Source of the DNA: Actinomycetospora cinnamomea
Lineage (GTDB): Bacteria > Actinomycetota > Actinomycetes > Mycobacteriales > Pseudonocardiaceae
Direction: 5' to 3'
Length of the DNA: 64,000 nucleotides
Assembly (NCBI RefSeq): GCF_003096675.1
Contig: NZ_QEKW01000002.1
Location: 62,001 to 126,000, forward strand
The position numbers and the translations under genes were made by a program. Each line of letters begins with the position of its first letter. Positions within the stretch are counted from its first letter, which is position 1. Under the pieces are notes generated by a model. The model was given only the letters and a program-made list of their open reading frames with translations, did no database searches and was not told the DNA's origin. Below are positions 44,567-51,956 of this stretch, one piece after another.

Positions 44567-45697
44567 GTGACGGTCCCCTTCTGGGTCTGGGCGGCCACGA
44601 TCGGTGGGATCGCCGTCCTCGTGGCCATCGACATCTGGCACGCACGGTCCCCCCACGAGGTCAGCTTCCGCGAGGCCACCCTCTGGTCGGTCATCTACAT
44701 CGTCGTCGCGATCCTGTTCGGTGTCGGGCTGCTCCTCTTCATGGGCGTCCAGTCCGGCACCGAGTACTTCGCCGGCTATCTGGTCGAGAAGAGTCTCTCG
44801 GTCGACAACCTGTTCATCTTCGCGGTGATCCTGGGCCAGTTCGCGGTGCCCAAACGCCACCAGCAGAAGGTGCTTCTCTGGGGTGTCATCGGCGCGCTGG
44901 TCATGCGCGCGATCTTCATCGCCATCGGCGCCGCGGTGATCTCGGCGTTCGCGTTCGTCTTCGTCATCTTCGGGCTGTTCCTGCTGTACACCGCGTACAC
45001 GCTGGTCAAGCAGCACGGCCAGGAGCCGAAGGACATGCACGACAACCGCGCGGTCAAGCTCGTCCGCCGGTTCGTCACCGTCCACGAGGACGCCGGCGAC
45101 CACGAGGGCTACAAGGACGACGGGAAGCTCACCGCACGGGTCAACGGGAAGTGGGGCGTCACCCCGCTGTTCATCGTCGTCGCCGTGATCCTGTCGGTCG
45201 ACCTGGTCTTCGCGCTCGACTCGATCCCCGCGATCTTCGGGATCACGCAGAACGCCTACATCGTGTTCACGGCCAACGCCTTCGCCCTGCTGGGCCTGCG
45301 GGCGCTGTACTTCCTGCTCGTCGGCCTGCTCGACCGCCTCGTGCACCTGTCCTACGGCCTGGCCTTCATCCTGGCCTTCATCGGCATCAAGCTGATCATG
45401 CTCTACCTGCACGAGGACGTCTCGCCGGCCATTCCCGAGGTGCCGACCTGGCTGTCGCTCACGGTCATCGTGGTCACCCTGGCGGTCGTGACGTTCACGA
45501 GCCTGCGCTCCACGCGCCAGGGCTCCCTCGGCTCGGGGGGAGACGGCGGCGACGCGGGCGGCGACGACACGGCGGAGGCCGAGGGCGAGGGTCGGCCGCC
45601 GTCGGTCGGGCCCGGCGGGACCCGCCCGGCCGGCTCGACGGCCGACGCCCCGGGCGCCCCGGGCGCCGAGCAGTCGGGCTCGCGCACGCAGTCCTAG
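44567..45697 (+). CDS. TerC/Alx-family membrane protein
   Basis: A 376-residue protein with seven or more membrane helices. GTG at 44567 has GGAGGA eight bases upstream. Family signatures: AIDIWHARSPHEVSFREA, EYFAGYLVEKSLSVDNLFIFAVIL, and SVDLVFALDSIPAIFGITQNAYIVFTANAFALLGLRALYF, with conserved membrane acidic residues. TerC proteins are linked to manganese export or metallation of exported proteins and to tellurite resistance. The last 65 residues form a Gly/Asp/Pro-rich disordered tail. No Mn riboswitch (yybP-ykoY type) could be recognised in the 260-bp leader. Confidence 0.92.
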   Translation: MTVPFWVWAATIGGIAVLVAIDIWHARSPHEVSFREATLWSVIYIVVAILFGVGLLLFMGVQSGTEYFAGYLVEKSLSVDNLFIFAVILGQFAVPKRHQQKVLLWGVIGALVMRAIFIAIGAAVISAFAFVFVIFGLFLLYTAYTLVKQHGQEPKDMHDNRAVKLVRRFVTVHEDAGDHEGYKDDGKLTARVNGKWGVTPLFIVVAVILSVDLVFALDSIPAIFGITQNAYIVFTANAFALLGLRALYFLLVGLLDRLVHLSYGLAFILAFIGIKLIMLYLHEDVSPAIPEVPTWLSLTVIVVTLAVVTFTSLRSTRQGSLGSGGDGGDAGGDDTAEAEGEGRPPSVGPGGTRPAGSTADAPGAPGAEQSGSRTQS

Positions 45698-45707
45698 GGT
45701 CGCGGGT

Positions 45708-46169
45708 GTGACCGACGGACGCGATCGGGACGCCGAGGGCCGGGCGCGCAACGCCCGGCCCCGGGACGCGAGCGGCCGGCCGCTGCCCCGGGGCGCACAG
45801 GGGGTGCACCGGGTCGAGGAGGACGAGGACCTCCCGCCGGACGAGGTGTTCGCCCGCGCCCAGGATCTCCTCGACCGGGGCCGGCCGTTCGACGCCCACG
45901 ACGTGCTCGAGGGGGCGTGGAAGGCCGCGGCCCCGGAGGACAAGCTGCTGTTCAAGGGCCTCGCCCAGCTCGCGGTGGGCCTCACCCACGAGCAGCGCGG
46001 CAACCCGCGCGGGGCGTCGTCCCTGCTGCGTCGCGGGGCGGACACCATCGCCGCGGCGCCCGACGCGGCGGCGCGGTACGGCGTCGACGTGAGCGCGCTG
46101 GCCGGCTGGGCCGCCGCGCGGGAGACGTCGGGCCCCCTCGCGCCCGGACTCGTCCTGCGCCGCCGCTGA
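45708..46169 (+). CDS. DUF309 domain protein
   Basis: A 153-residue protein starting with GTG ten bases after the terC stop, so probably in the same operon. After a charged 45-residue N-terminus comes the DUF309 helical repeat domain, with the family motif LLDRGRPFDAHDVLEGAWKAA (about residues 53-73) and LLFKGLAQLAVGLTHEQRGNPRGA. DUF309 proteins are small helical hairpins of unknown function, found in many bacteria and plastids. The conserved His in AHDVLE may bind metal, which is speculative. Confidence 0.82.
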   Translation: MTDGRDRDAEGRARNARPRDASGRPLPRGAQGVHRVEEDEDLPPDEVFARAQDLLDRGRPFDAHDVLEGAWKAAAPEDKLLFKGLAQLAVGLTHEQRGNPRGASSLLRRGADTIAAAPDAAARYGVDVSALAGWAAARETSGPLAPGLVLRRR

Positions 46170-46258
46170 ACCGTTTCGGGCCACCCGGCGGTCGGGGACC
46201 CGATCGGTGACCGGGCGGCGCCCGCCGCCCTCCCCCGATCCCCGAGGAGGGATACCGG

Positions 46259-46846
46259 ATGGCCGGTGCACTGGACGGACTGCGGGTCGCGATCATCGCC
46301 ACCAACGGCGTTGAGCAGGCGGAGCTCGAGCAGCCCCGTCAGGCCGTCGACGAGGCCGGGGCGCGCAGCACGCTGATCTCGCTGTCGACCGACCCGATCC
46401 AGGCGATGAACTCCGACATCAACAAGGGCGACACGTTCACCCCGGACGCCGCGATCTCCGACGTCTCGCCCGACGACTTCGATGCTCTGGTGCTGCCCGG
46501 CGGCACCGTCAACGCCGACCAGCTGCGGCAGAGCGGCGACGTGGTGTCGTTCGTGCAGGCGGTCTTCGCGGCCGGCAAGCCGGTCGGCGTCATCTGCCAC
46601 GGGCCGTGGACGCTCGTCGAGGCCGACCTGGTGCGCGGCCGCACGCTGACGTCCTACCCGAGCCTGCGCACCGACATCCGCAACGCCGGCGGCAACGCCG
46701 TCGACGAGGAGGTCGTCGTCGACCGCGGGCTGGTGAGCAGCCGCAACCCGGGCGATCTCGACGCGTTCTGCGCGAAGATCGTCGAGGAGTTCGCCGAGGG
46801 CGCCCACAGCGTCCACGACGAAGGCGCGACCGCCGGGGCGCGCTGA
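46259..46846 (+). CDS. DJ-1/PfpI family protein
   Basis: A 195-residue type-1 glutamine-amidotransferase-like protein. ATG at 46259 follows GAGGAGG. Motifs: VAIIATNGVEQAELEQPRQAVDEAGA near the start, which carries the elbow Glu. The block DALVLPGGTVNADQLRQ follows, then the nucleophile elbow VICHGPWTLVEADLVRGRTLTSYPSLRTDIRNAGG with Cys near residue 116. PfpI/YhbO-type proteins act as general stress proteins with deglycase or protease claims that remain debated. The gene is followed at once by a 46-bp palindrome. Confidence 0.9.
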   Translation: MAGALDGLRVAIIATNGVEQAELEQPRQAVDEAGARSTLISLSTDPIQAMNSDINKGDTFTPDAAISDVSPDDFDALVLPGGTVNADQLRQSGDVVSFVQAVFAAGKPVGVICHGPWTLVEADLVRGRTLTSYPSLRTDIRNAGGNAVDEEVVVDRGLVSSRNPGDLDAFCAKIVEEFAEGAHSVHDEGATAGAR

Positions 46847-46850
46847 GCCC

Positions 46851-46896
46851 CACGTGAGCAGTTCCGAGTGCTGGAGCACTCGTTACTGCTCACGTG
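46851..46896. terminator. 46-bp nested palindrome after the DJ-1 gene
   Basis: Outer arms CACGTGAGCAGT (46851-46862) and ACTGCTCACGTG (46885-46896) are perfect. Inner arms GAGTGCT and AGCACTC are also perfect, separated by a 3-nt internal mismatch, with a GG loop. It begins five bases after the stop and 22 bp before pcaB. It could be the DJ-1 terminator or a regulatory site for pcaB; the CACGTG ends are themselves palindromic. Confidence 0.6.
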
Positions 46897-46917
46897 CCCG
46901 CAGGGCACACTGCCCCG

Positions 46918-48273
46918 GTGACCGACGCCGCCGGCCTGTTCGACCCCGTGCTCGCGCGCGGGGCGGTACGGGCCGCGGTGTCGGACGGCGCCTGGGTCGC
47001 GGCCCTGCTCGAGGTCGAGGGGGCCCTGGCCGCCGCGGCCGCCGACGTCGGCGCCCTCGACCGCGCCGACGCCGAGGCCGTCGCGGACGCGTGCCGGCGC
47101 CCCGTCGACCCCGGCCGGCTGGGCGAGGCGTCGGCGGCGTCGGGCAATCCCGTCGTCCCGCTCGTCGCGGGCCTGCGCGAGGACCTGCGCGCGGCCGGCG
47201 CCGACACCGCGGCCTCGGGCGTGCACCGGGGCGCGACCAGCCAGGACGTCATGGACACCGCGGCCATGCTCGTGGCCCGCAGGGCGCGCGACGCGATCGC
47301 CGCCGATCTGCGCGCCGCCGCCGACGCCGCCGCCGCGCTGGCCGACGCCCACCGCGACGTGCCCGCGGCGGGGCGGACGCTGCTCCAGCAGGCCGCGCCG
47401 ATCACCGTCGGGCTCCGGGCCGCGGGCTGGTGCGCGGGCCTGGATGCAGCGGTCGCCGCGCTCGGCGCCTGGCGGCCCGCGGTCCAGCTCGGCGGCGCGG
47501 TCGGCACGCTCGCGGCCTTCGACGGGCGCGGGCGGGAGGTGCGCGCCGCACTGGCCCGGCGCCTCGACCTCGCCGAGCCGGTGCTCGCCTGGCACACCGA
47601 GCGCGGACGGGTGGCCGAGCTCGCCGGCCTGCTGGGACGCGCCGGTGCCGCCGTCGGCACGGTGGCCACCGACCTCGTGCTGCTCGCGCAGACCGAGGTC
47701 GGCGAGGTCCGCGAGGACGTCCCCGGCCGCGGCGGGTCGTCGACGCTGCCGCACAAGCGCAACCCCGTGGCCGCCGTCTCGGCGCGAGCTGCGGCCATCG
47801 CCGCGCCCGGCCTCGTCGCCTCGGTGCTGGGCGCGGCCTCGCTGCACGAGCACGAGCGCGCCGCCGGACCCTGGCACGCCGAGTGGCGCCCGCTCGTCGA
47901 GCTCCTGCGCACCGTCGGGTCCGGGGCGTCGTGGCTGGCCGATGCGCTGGGCCACCTCGCGGTCGACACCGACCGGGTGGCGGCCGCCCTGGACGTCACC
48001 GGCGGCCTCCTGCTGGCCGAGCAGGCCACCACCGGGCTGCGCGCCCGGCTCGGGCACGCCGCAGCGAAGGACCTGGTCACCGCCGCCGCGAGCGCCGCCC
48101 AGGACGAGCACCGGCCGTTCGCCGACGTGCTCGCCGACGCCCTCGCGGCCCTCGACGACCCGCCCGCCGACCCCGCCGCCGAGGTCCGTGCGCTGCTCGA
48201 CCCGGCCGGCGCCGTGGGCGAGGCGGCAGCCCTCGTCGACGACCTGCTGCGATCCCGCGAGGTGAGCCCGTGA
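46918..48273 (+). CDS. pcaB: 3-carboxy-cis,cis-muconate cycloisomerase
   Basis: A 451-residue member of the fumarase/aspartase superfamily. The superfamily loop GSSTLPHKRNP is complete (about residues 276-286), with upstream TSQDVMDTA (near residue 105) and HRGATSQD. It converts 3-carboxymuconate, the product of PcaHG, to 4-carboxymuconolactone. Start GTG at 46918. Its TGA overlaps the pcaC GTG, so the next enzyme in the pathway is coupled. The genes lie 39 kb from pcaHG-pobA, so the pathway is split. Confidence 0.93.
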   Translation: MTDAAGLFDPVLARGAVRAAVSDGAWVAALLEVEGALAAAAADVGALDRADAEAVADACRRPVDPGRLGEASAASGNPVVPLVAGLREDLRAAGADTAASGVHRGATSQDVMDTAAMLVARRARDAIAADLRAAADAAAALADAHRDVPAAGRTLLQQAAPITVGLRAAGWCAGLDAAVAALGAWRPAVQLGGAVGTLAAFDGRGREVRAALARRLDLAEPVLAWHTERGRVAELAGLLGRAGAAVGTVATDLVLLAQTEVGEVREDVPGRGGSSTLPHKRNPVAAVSARAAAIAAPGLVASVLGAASLHEHERAAGPWHAEWRPLVELLRTVGSGASWLADALGHLAVDTDRVAAALDVTGGLLLAEQATTGLRARLGHAAAKDLVTAAASAAQDEHRPFADVLADALAALDDPPADPAAEVRALLDPAGAVGEAAALVDDLLRSREVSP

Positions 48274-48677
48274 GCCCCCACCCCTCGACCCAGGACTGGG
48301 ATCCCGCCGGGGAGGAGGTCCGTCGCGCGGTGCTCGGCGACGAGCACGTCGACCGCTCCGTCGCGAACACCGACGACGTGACCGCCGACTTCCAGGACTT
48401 CATCACCCGCTACGCGTGGGGCGGGATCTGGACCCGTCCCGGCCTCGCGCGGCGTGACCGCAGCATCGTCACGCTGTCGGTGCTGGCGGCCCTGCACCAC
48501 GAGGGCGAGCTGGGCATGCACATCCGCGCGGCCCGGCGCAACGGCCTGACCCGCGAGGAGATCGGGGAGGTCCTCCTGCAGGTGGGCGTGTACGCGGGCG
48601 TGCCGGCGGCGAACCGGGCGTTCGCGGTCGCGCAGCGGGTGCTCGCCGAACAGGACGAGGGGTCCGGGGACGCCTGA
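48270..48677 (+). CDS. pcaC: 4-carboxymuconolactone decarboxylase
   Basis: A 135-residue AhpD-like-fold decarboxylase. The family block FQDFITRYAWGGIWTRPGLARRDRSIVTLSVLAALHHEGELGMHIRAARRNGLTREEIGEVLLQVGVYAGVPAANRAF is complete, including the RxRS and catalytic His/Glu region. It converts 4-carboxymuconolactone to 3-oxoadipate enol-lactone. It is a stand-alone PcaC, not the PcaCL fusion seen in some actinobacteria; the enol-lactone hydrolase (PcaD) and later genes are not in this window. Confidence 0.94.
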   Translation: MSPHPSTQDWDPAGEEVRRAVLGDEHVDRSVANTDDVTADFQDFITRYAWGGIWTRPGLARRDRSIVTLSVLAALHHEGELGMHIRAARRNGLTREEIGEVLLQVGVYAGVPAANRAFAVAQRVLAEQDEGSGDA

Positions 48678-48774
48678 GCCGCGTCGTGGCGGGCGACGGC
48701 TACCGTGGGCCGCGCAGGACGGTCCGCGGGCGGCGGCCGGCAGGCCGACGACGACGGGGCGGGGACGGGGGCCG

Positions 48775-49479
48775 ATGGAGCGCGGGGGAGCGGGGACGCC
48801 GGGCCCGGCGAGGGGCCGGCGTCGGTCGCGACGGGGTCGCGCCGGTCTGGTCGGGGCGCTCGCGGGGCTCGCGCTGCTGGTCGGGGCGTGTTCCTCCGGG
48901 CCGGCTTCGGGCACCCCGCCCATCCCGACGTTCCCCGGTCCGGGGGCGGCCCCGGTCACCAGTGCGCCCCCGCCGCGCGACGGCATCCTGCCCAACGACT
49001 GCGACCAGGTGCTGGCGTCGGACCAGCTGCCGAACTACCTCGGCCTGCCGCTGGGCTCGGTCCGGGTCTCCGCGCTGCGCGACGTCCCCGCCCCGCAGGT
49101 CGGGCGTCTCGAGCGGATCACCTGCAACTACTCCTCGGTCGGCGGGCCCGGGGCGCCGCCGCCGAACACGCTGCTGCTCAAGGTGCTGACCAGCGGCTAC
49201 ACCGATCCCGCCGCCGCGGCCGCGCAGTCGCAGGTCAACCGTGACGCCCAGGCGTACTCCGGCGTGCCCGCCCAGCCGGTGCCGTTCGGCGCCGCCGAGG
49301 CGATCTACTACCCCGACCCCGAGGGGCCCGTGCTCGTCGTGGTCTACGGCCGCGTCACCGCCAGCTTCACGCTGACGCCCGACCGCCCGGTGCCCTTCGA
49401 CCAGGCGCAGCCGGTGCTCGTCGACCTGGCCCTGCGCGCCCTGCCCGTGCTCGTGCCGCAGCGGGCGGGCGGCTCCTAG
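48775..49479 (+). CDS. DUF3558-like lipoprotein
   Basis: A 234-residue predicted lipoprotein. After an Arg-rich start, the signal ends in a lipobox LALLVGAC, with the lipidated Cys near residue 39. A Pro/Gly/Ser linker follows, then a globular domain with two further Cys (PNDCDQVLASDQLPNYLGL, RITCNYSS) that could form a disulfide. The layout resembles DUF3558 proteins of mycobacteria and relatives, whose role is unknown. Its stop TAG and the stop of the opposite-strand FBP gene share the four bases CTAG. Confidence 0.78.
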   Translation: MERGGAGTPGPARGRRRSRRGRAGLVGALAGLALLVGACSSGPASGTPPIPTFPGPGAAPVTSAPPPRDGILPNDCDQVLASDQLPNYLGLPLGSVRVSALRDVPAPQVGRLERITCNYSSVGGPGAPPPNTLLLKVLTSGYTDPAAAAAQSQVNRDAQAYSGVPAQPVPFGAAEAIYYPDPEGPVLVVVYGRVTASFTLTPDRPVPFDQAQPVLVDLALRALPVLVPQRAGGS

Positions 49480-49982
49480 CTCGCGTCGGCGCGCCCGCGC
49501 ACGGAGGCGAGGAAGGTGTCGAGGCGCACCCGCAGCCCGGCGACGCGCTCGTCCACCGGGTGGCTCAGGTCGGGCATGACCTGCGGGCTCGGCGCCCGCT
49601 CGAGGCGCGTCGTCGTCGGGCACGCGAGGTCGTCGCAGATGTAGGTGCCGACGCTGTTGCCCTCGCGTCCGGCGGCGCCGGCGCGCGGCGCGGTGTAGAG
49701 CGAGACCTCGCCGTCGGTGTGGGTGGTGCGGCAGAGCGCGCACATCGCCGTCCGTCGCGTTCCGGCGCGCGCGGCCGGGCGCAGGAGCACACCGGTCACC
49801 GCGCCCTCGTGCAGGCCGACGACGTAGGCGCGCCGGGGCATGCGCGGGTCGTGCCAGCCGACGAACTCGACCTCGTCCAGGTCGGCGCCCACGACGCCGT
49901 CGACGACGGTCATGCGCTTCGCGTCGCCCTTCGAACAGTTGATCATCGACCGGCGCACGGCGTCGGCGGTCAGTGGCGTCAC
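49476..49982 (-). CDS. FBP-domain (treble-clef zinc finger) protein
   Basis: A 168-residue protein. GTG at 49982 gives TPLTADAVRRSMINCSKGDAKRM, the usual N-terminus of the family; an earlier start at 50000 is less likely. The C-terminal part carries a zinc finger with MCALCRTTH and TYICDDLAC. It was named for homology to the C-terminal domain of Listeria fibronectin-binding/FusB-like proteins that bind EF-G and aid ribosome release. Antibiotic-related function is possible but not shown. It ends tail to tail with the lipoprotein gene. Confidence 0.82.
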   Translation of the reverse strand: MTPLTADAVRRSMINCSKGDAKRMTVVDGVVGADLDEVEFVGWHDPRMPRRAYVVGLHEGAVTGVLLRPAARAGTRRTAMCALCRTTHTDGEVSLYTAPRAGAAGREGNSVGTYICDDLACPTTTRLERAPSPQVMPDLSHPVDERVAGLRVRLDTFLASVRGRADAS

Positions 49983-50065
49983 GGGGATCCAGCATCCCAC
50001 CTCGCCGTGGACCGACCGGCGTGCGCGCGGTCACGGCGGGGCCGGCGGACGGGGCGAGCCCGCCG

Positions 50066-50698
50066 TCAGCTCGCGCGCACGGCCTCGATGTCGATCTCGA
50101 TGCGCAGGGTGCGGCCGACGGCGAGGATGCCGGCGATCACCGACTGGTTCCAGCGGATGTCGAAGTCGTCGCGCGAGAGCTGGGTGGTCGCGCTGAAGCC
50201 CGCGCGCTCGCCGCCCCACAGGTCGGGGCCGGCGCCGTGGTGGACGACGTCGAGGTCGACGGTGTTCCGCACGCCCTTGAGCACGAGGTCGCCGGTCATC
50301 GTCCACCGGTCGGCGCTGCGGGCGGTGATCCGCGTCGAGGCGAACGCGATGTGGGGATGGGCGGCCACGTCGAGGAAGTCGGCGGAGCGCAGGTGCTGGT
50401 CGCGGACGTCGTCATCGGTGTCGACACTCGCCGGCTCGACGGCGGCGCGGACCTCGGTGCTCGCGAGGTCGGTGCCCATCTCGATCGTCCCGGTGAAGCG
50501 CCGCAGGCGCCCGTCGGCCTTGGTGATCCCGAGGTGGAACGCCGAGGCGGCGATGCGCGAGTGCACGGGGTCGATGTCCCAGCGCCCGGGTGCGGGCAGG
50601 CTCAGTGCTCCCGAGCGCGTGAGCACGACACGGCCGAGGTCGCCGGGGCCGGCCACGGGGCGCGCGGCGGGCGTGTGCCCGACGGCGGAGGCGATCAC
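50066..50698 (-). CDS. YceI-domain protein (apparently frameshifted at its 5' end)
   Basis: The frame gives 210 residues. A YceI lipocalin-like domain covers the last 170 (GRWDIDPVHSRIAASAFHLGITKADGRLRRFTGTIEM ... DQHLRSADFLDVAAHPHIAFAST ... VLKGVRNTVDLDVV ... AFSATTQLSRDDFDIRW-like). Such domains bind isoprenoid or lipid ligands. Homologous proteins have a carboxypeptidase-regulatory beta domain before YceI. Its second half is visible here (residues before the GTG: GGDGAFLVDGLPEGPATV), and its first half lies in another frame upstream. The GTG at 50698 is therefore probably not the native start. Confidence 0.75.
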   Translation of the reverse strand: MIASAVGHTPAARPVAGPGDLGRVVLTRSGALSLPAPGRWDIDPVHSRIAASAFHLGITKADGRLRRFTGTIEMGTDLASTEVRAAVEPASVDTDDDVRDQHLRSADFLDVAAHPHIAFASTRITARSADRWTMTGDLVLKGVRNTVDLDVVHHGAGPDLWGGERAGFSATTQLSRDDFDIRWNQSVIAGILAVGRTLRIEIDIEAVRAS

Positions 50699-50903
50699 CG
50701 TCGCGGGTCCCTCGGGCAGGCCGTCGACGAGGAAGGCCCCGTCCCCGCCGACGACGCCCGGCCGATCTGCGTGCCGACCGCGTCGACCACCGTGACCACG
50801 GCGAACGGCACCGGCCAGCCGTCGCTGGTCACCGCGACGCCACGCACCCAGCCTGCGCCCCGGGCGCTCCGGGGCCCGCGCCCCTGTGCTGCCCGGCCGT
50901 CAC
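50699..50903 (-). pseudogene. displaced 5' part of the YceI gene
   Basis: GTG at 50903 overlaps the stop of the upstream gene (GTGA), as expected for a coupled gene. The coding signal then lies in a neighbouring frame that reads WVRGVAVTSDGWPVPFAVVTVV and VDAVGTQIGR, the first strands of a carboxypeptidase-regulatory domain. Near 50745-50760 it must shift by one base to join GVVGGDGAFLVDG, which is continuous with the YceI frame. A base lost in the GC-rich run there, in the genome or in the assembly, would explain this. The very start may need another shift. Confidence 0.5.
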
Positions 50904-51847
50904 CCGCGCTCGCCGGCGGTCCGGTCGCCGGCCCCGGTGACGTCCTCGCTCCCTCTTTGGTGGACGTGCTGGCCGGCACCGTTGGACCCCGCGTGGTCGG
51001 AGCCCGGCCACGGCGCGCCGTGCCCGTCGACGCTCGGCGGGACCAGGTTCAGCACGACCTCCGACGGGTGCCCCGGCCCGATCTCGATCTCCGAGGCGAC
51101 CGGCGCGTAGCCGCTCGCGGTGATGGTGTAGACGCCGTGAGCGACGTCGTCGAAGCGGAAGGCGCCGTCGTCGCCGGTCACGCGCGAGCCGACGACGTGG
51201 CCGTCCTCGCCGACCAGCGTGGCCAGCGCCTCGGCCACCGGCCGCCCCGCGCCCGCAGAGCGCACCGTGCCCGTGAGCCGGGTGCGGGTGGCCAGCGCGA
51301 CGTCGTGGGCCACGTGGCCCTCGGCGGGCAGGCGGACGGTCTCGGCCACGGGCGCGAGGTGGGTCGTCGCGGCGGTGAGCGTGTAGGTGCCCTCGGTCAG
51401 GTCGGCGAAACGGTAGGCGCCGTCGGCGTCGGAGCGCGTGACGGCGACGACGGTGCCGCGCACGTCGGTGAGGGTGAGGACCACGTCGCCCTGCCCGCTG
51501 ACCGCGCCGGCCTCGTCGCCGTTGGTGCCGCTGCCGAGGCGCACGCCGACCGTCCCGCCGAGCGTGGCGCCGCCGCCCGCGAGGCCGACGTCGTGGCGCA
51601 GCGGCCGGTCGGCGACGGCGACCAGCGAGGCCTGCGGCTGGTGGGTCGACGAGGAGCAGATGACGAGGTAGGTCCCGCCCGTCGGGGGCACGAGCTGATA
51701 GTGCCCGCCCTCGTCGGCGGCGGCGCGGCCGAGCTGGTCGCCGGCGAGGTCGCACAGCGTGAGTGCCGCGCCGGGCACCGGGGCCCCGGCGCCGCGCGTC
51801 ACCCGACCGAAGATCATGATCGGTTCCTGTCCGTCCACCGACGTCAC
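50900..51847 (-). CDS. carboxypeptidase-regulatory-repeat protein (MSCRAMM/SdrC-like)
   Basis: A 315-residue protein of three tandem carboxypeptidase-regulatory-like beta domains. Each has the pattern G.V....G.PV.GA..TL.D..G...GR...D..G.Y.......GTY (IFGRVTRGAGAPVPGAALTLCDLAGDQLGR; GDVVLTLTDVRGTVVAVTRSDADGAYRFADLTEGTYTL; GTVRSAGAGRPVAEALATLVGEDGHVVGS). GTG at 51847 is chosen; an ATG at 51892 would lie inside the palindrome upstream. No signal peptide is visible. In other actinobacteria such genes accompany YceI, MarR and a DHA2 exporter. Here YceI follows directly, and MarR/MFS are 10 kb away. Confidence 0.8.
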   Translation of the reverse strand: MTSVDGQEPIMIFGRVTRGAGAPVPGAALTLCDLAGDQLGRAAADEGGHYQLVPPTGGTYLVICSSSTHQPQASLVAVADRPLRHDVGLAGGGATLGGTVGVRLGSGTNGDEAGAVSGQGDVVLTLTDVRGTVVAVTRSDADGAYRFADLTEGTYTLTAATTHLAPVAETVRLPAEGHVAHDVALATRTRLTGTVRSAGAGRPVAEALATLVGEDGHVVGSRVTGDDGAFRFDDVAHGVYTITASGYAPVASEIEIGPGHPSEVVLNLVPPSVDGHGAPWPGSDHAGSNGAGQHVHQRGSEDVTGAGDRTAGERG

Positions 51848-51872
51848 CTCTCGTCTCGCCCCGCGGCCCGAT

Positions 51873-51891
51873 TGCTTGGATAGTACAAGCA
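51873..51891. promoter_or_regulatory. MarR-type palindrome upstream of the regulatory-repeat gene
   Basis: TGCTTGGATAGTACAAGCA has perfect outer arms TGCTTG and CAAGCA. It lies 26 bp upstream of the GTG at 51847 and 65 bp before the divergent dehydrogenase gene. Its minus strand contains ATGCTTGTAC, the same 10-mer found upstream of marR at 62102-62111, which suggests the same protein binds both. Confidence 0.65.
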
Positions 51892-51956
51892 TCCTTACGG
51901 CGCGGCCCGGCGGTGATCACCTGGCGCCGCCCGCGACACCGGGCCACGCTGGAGGC

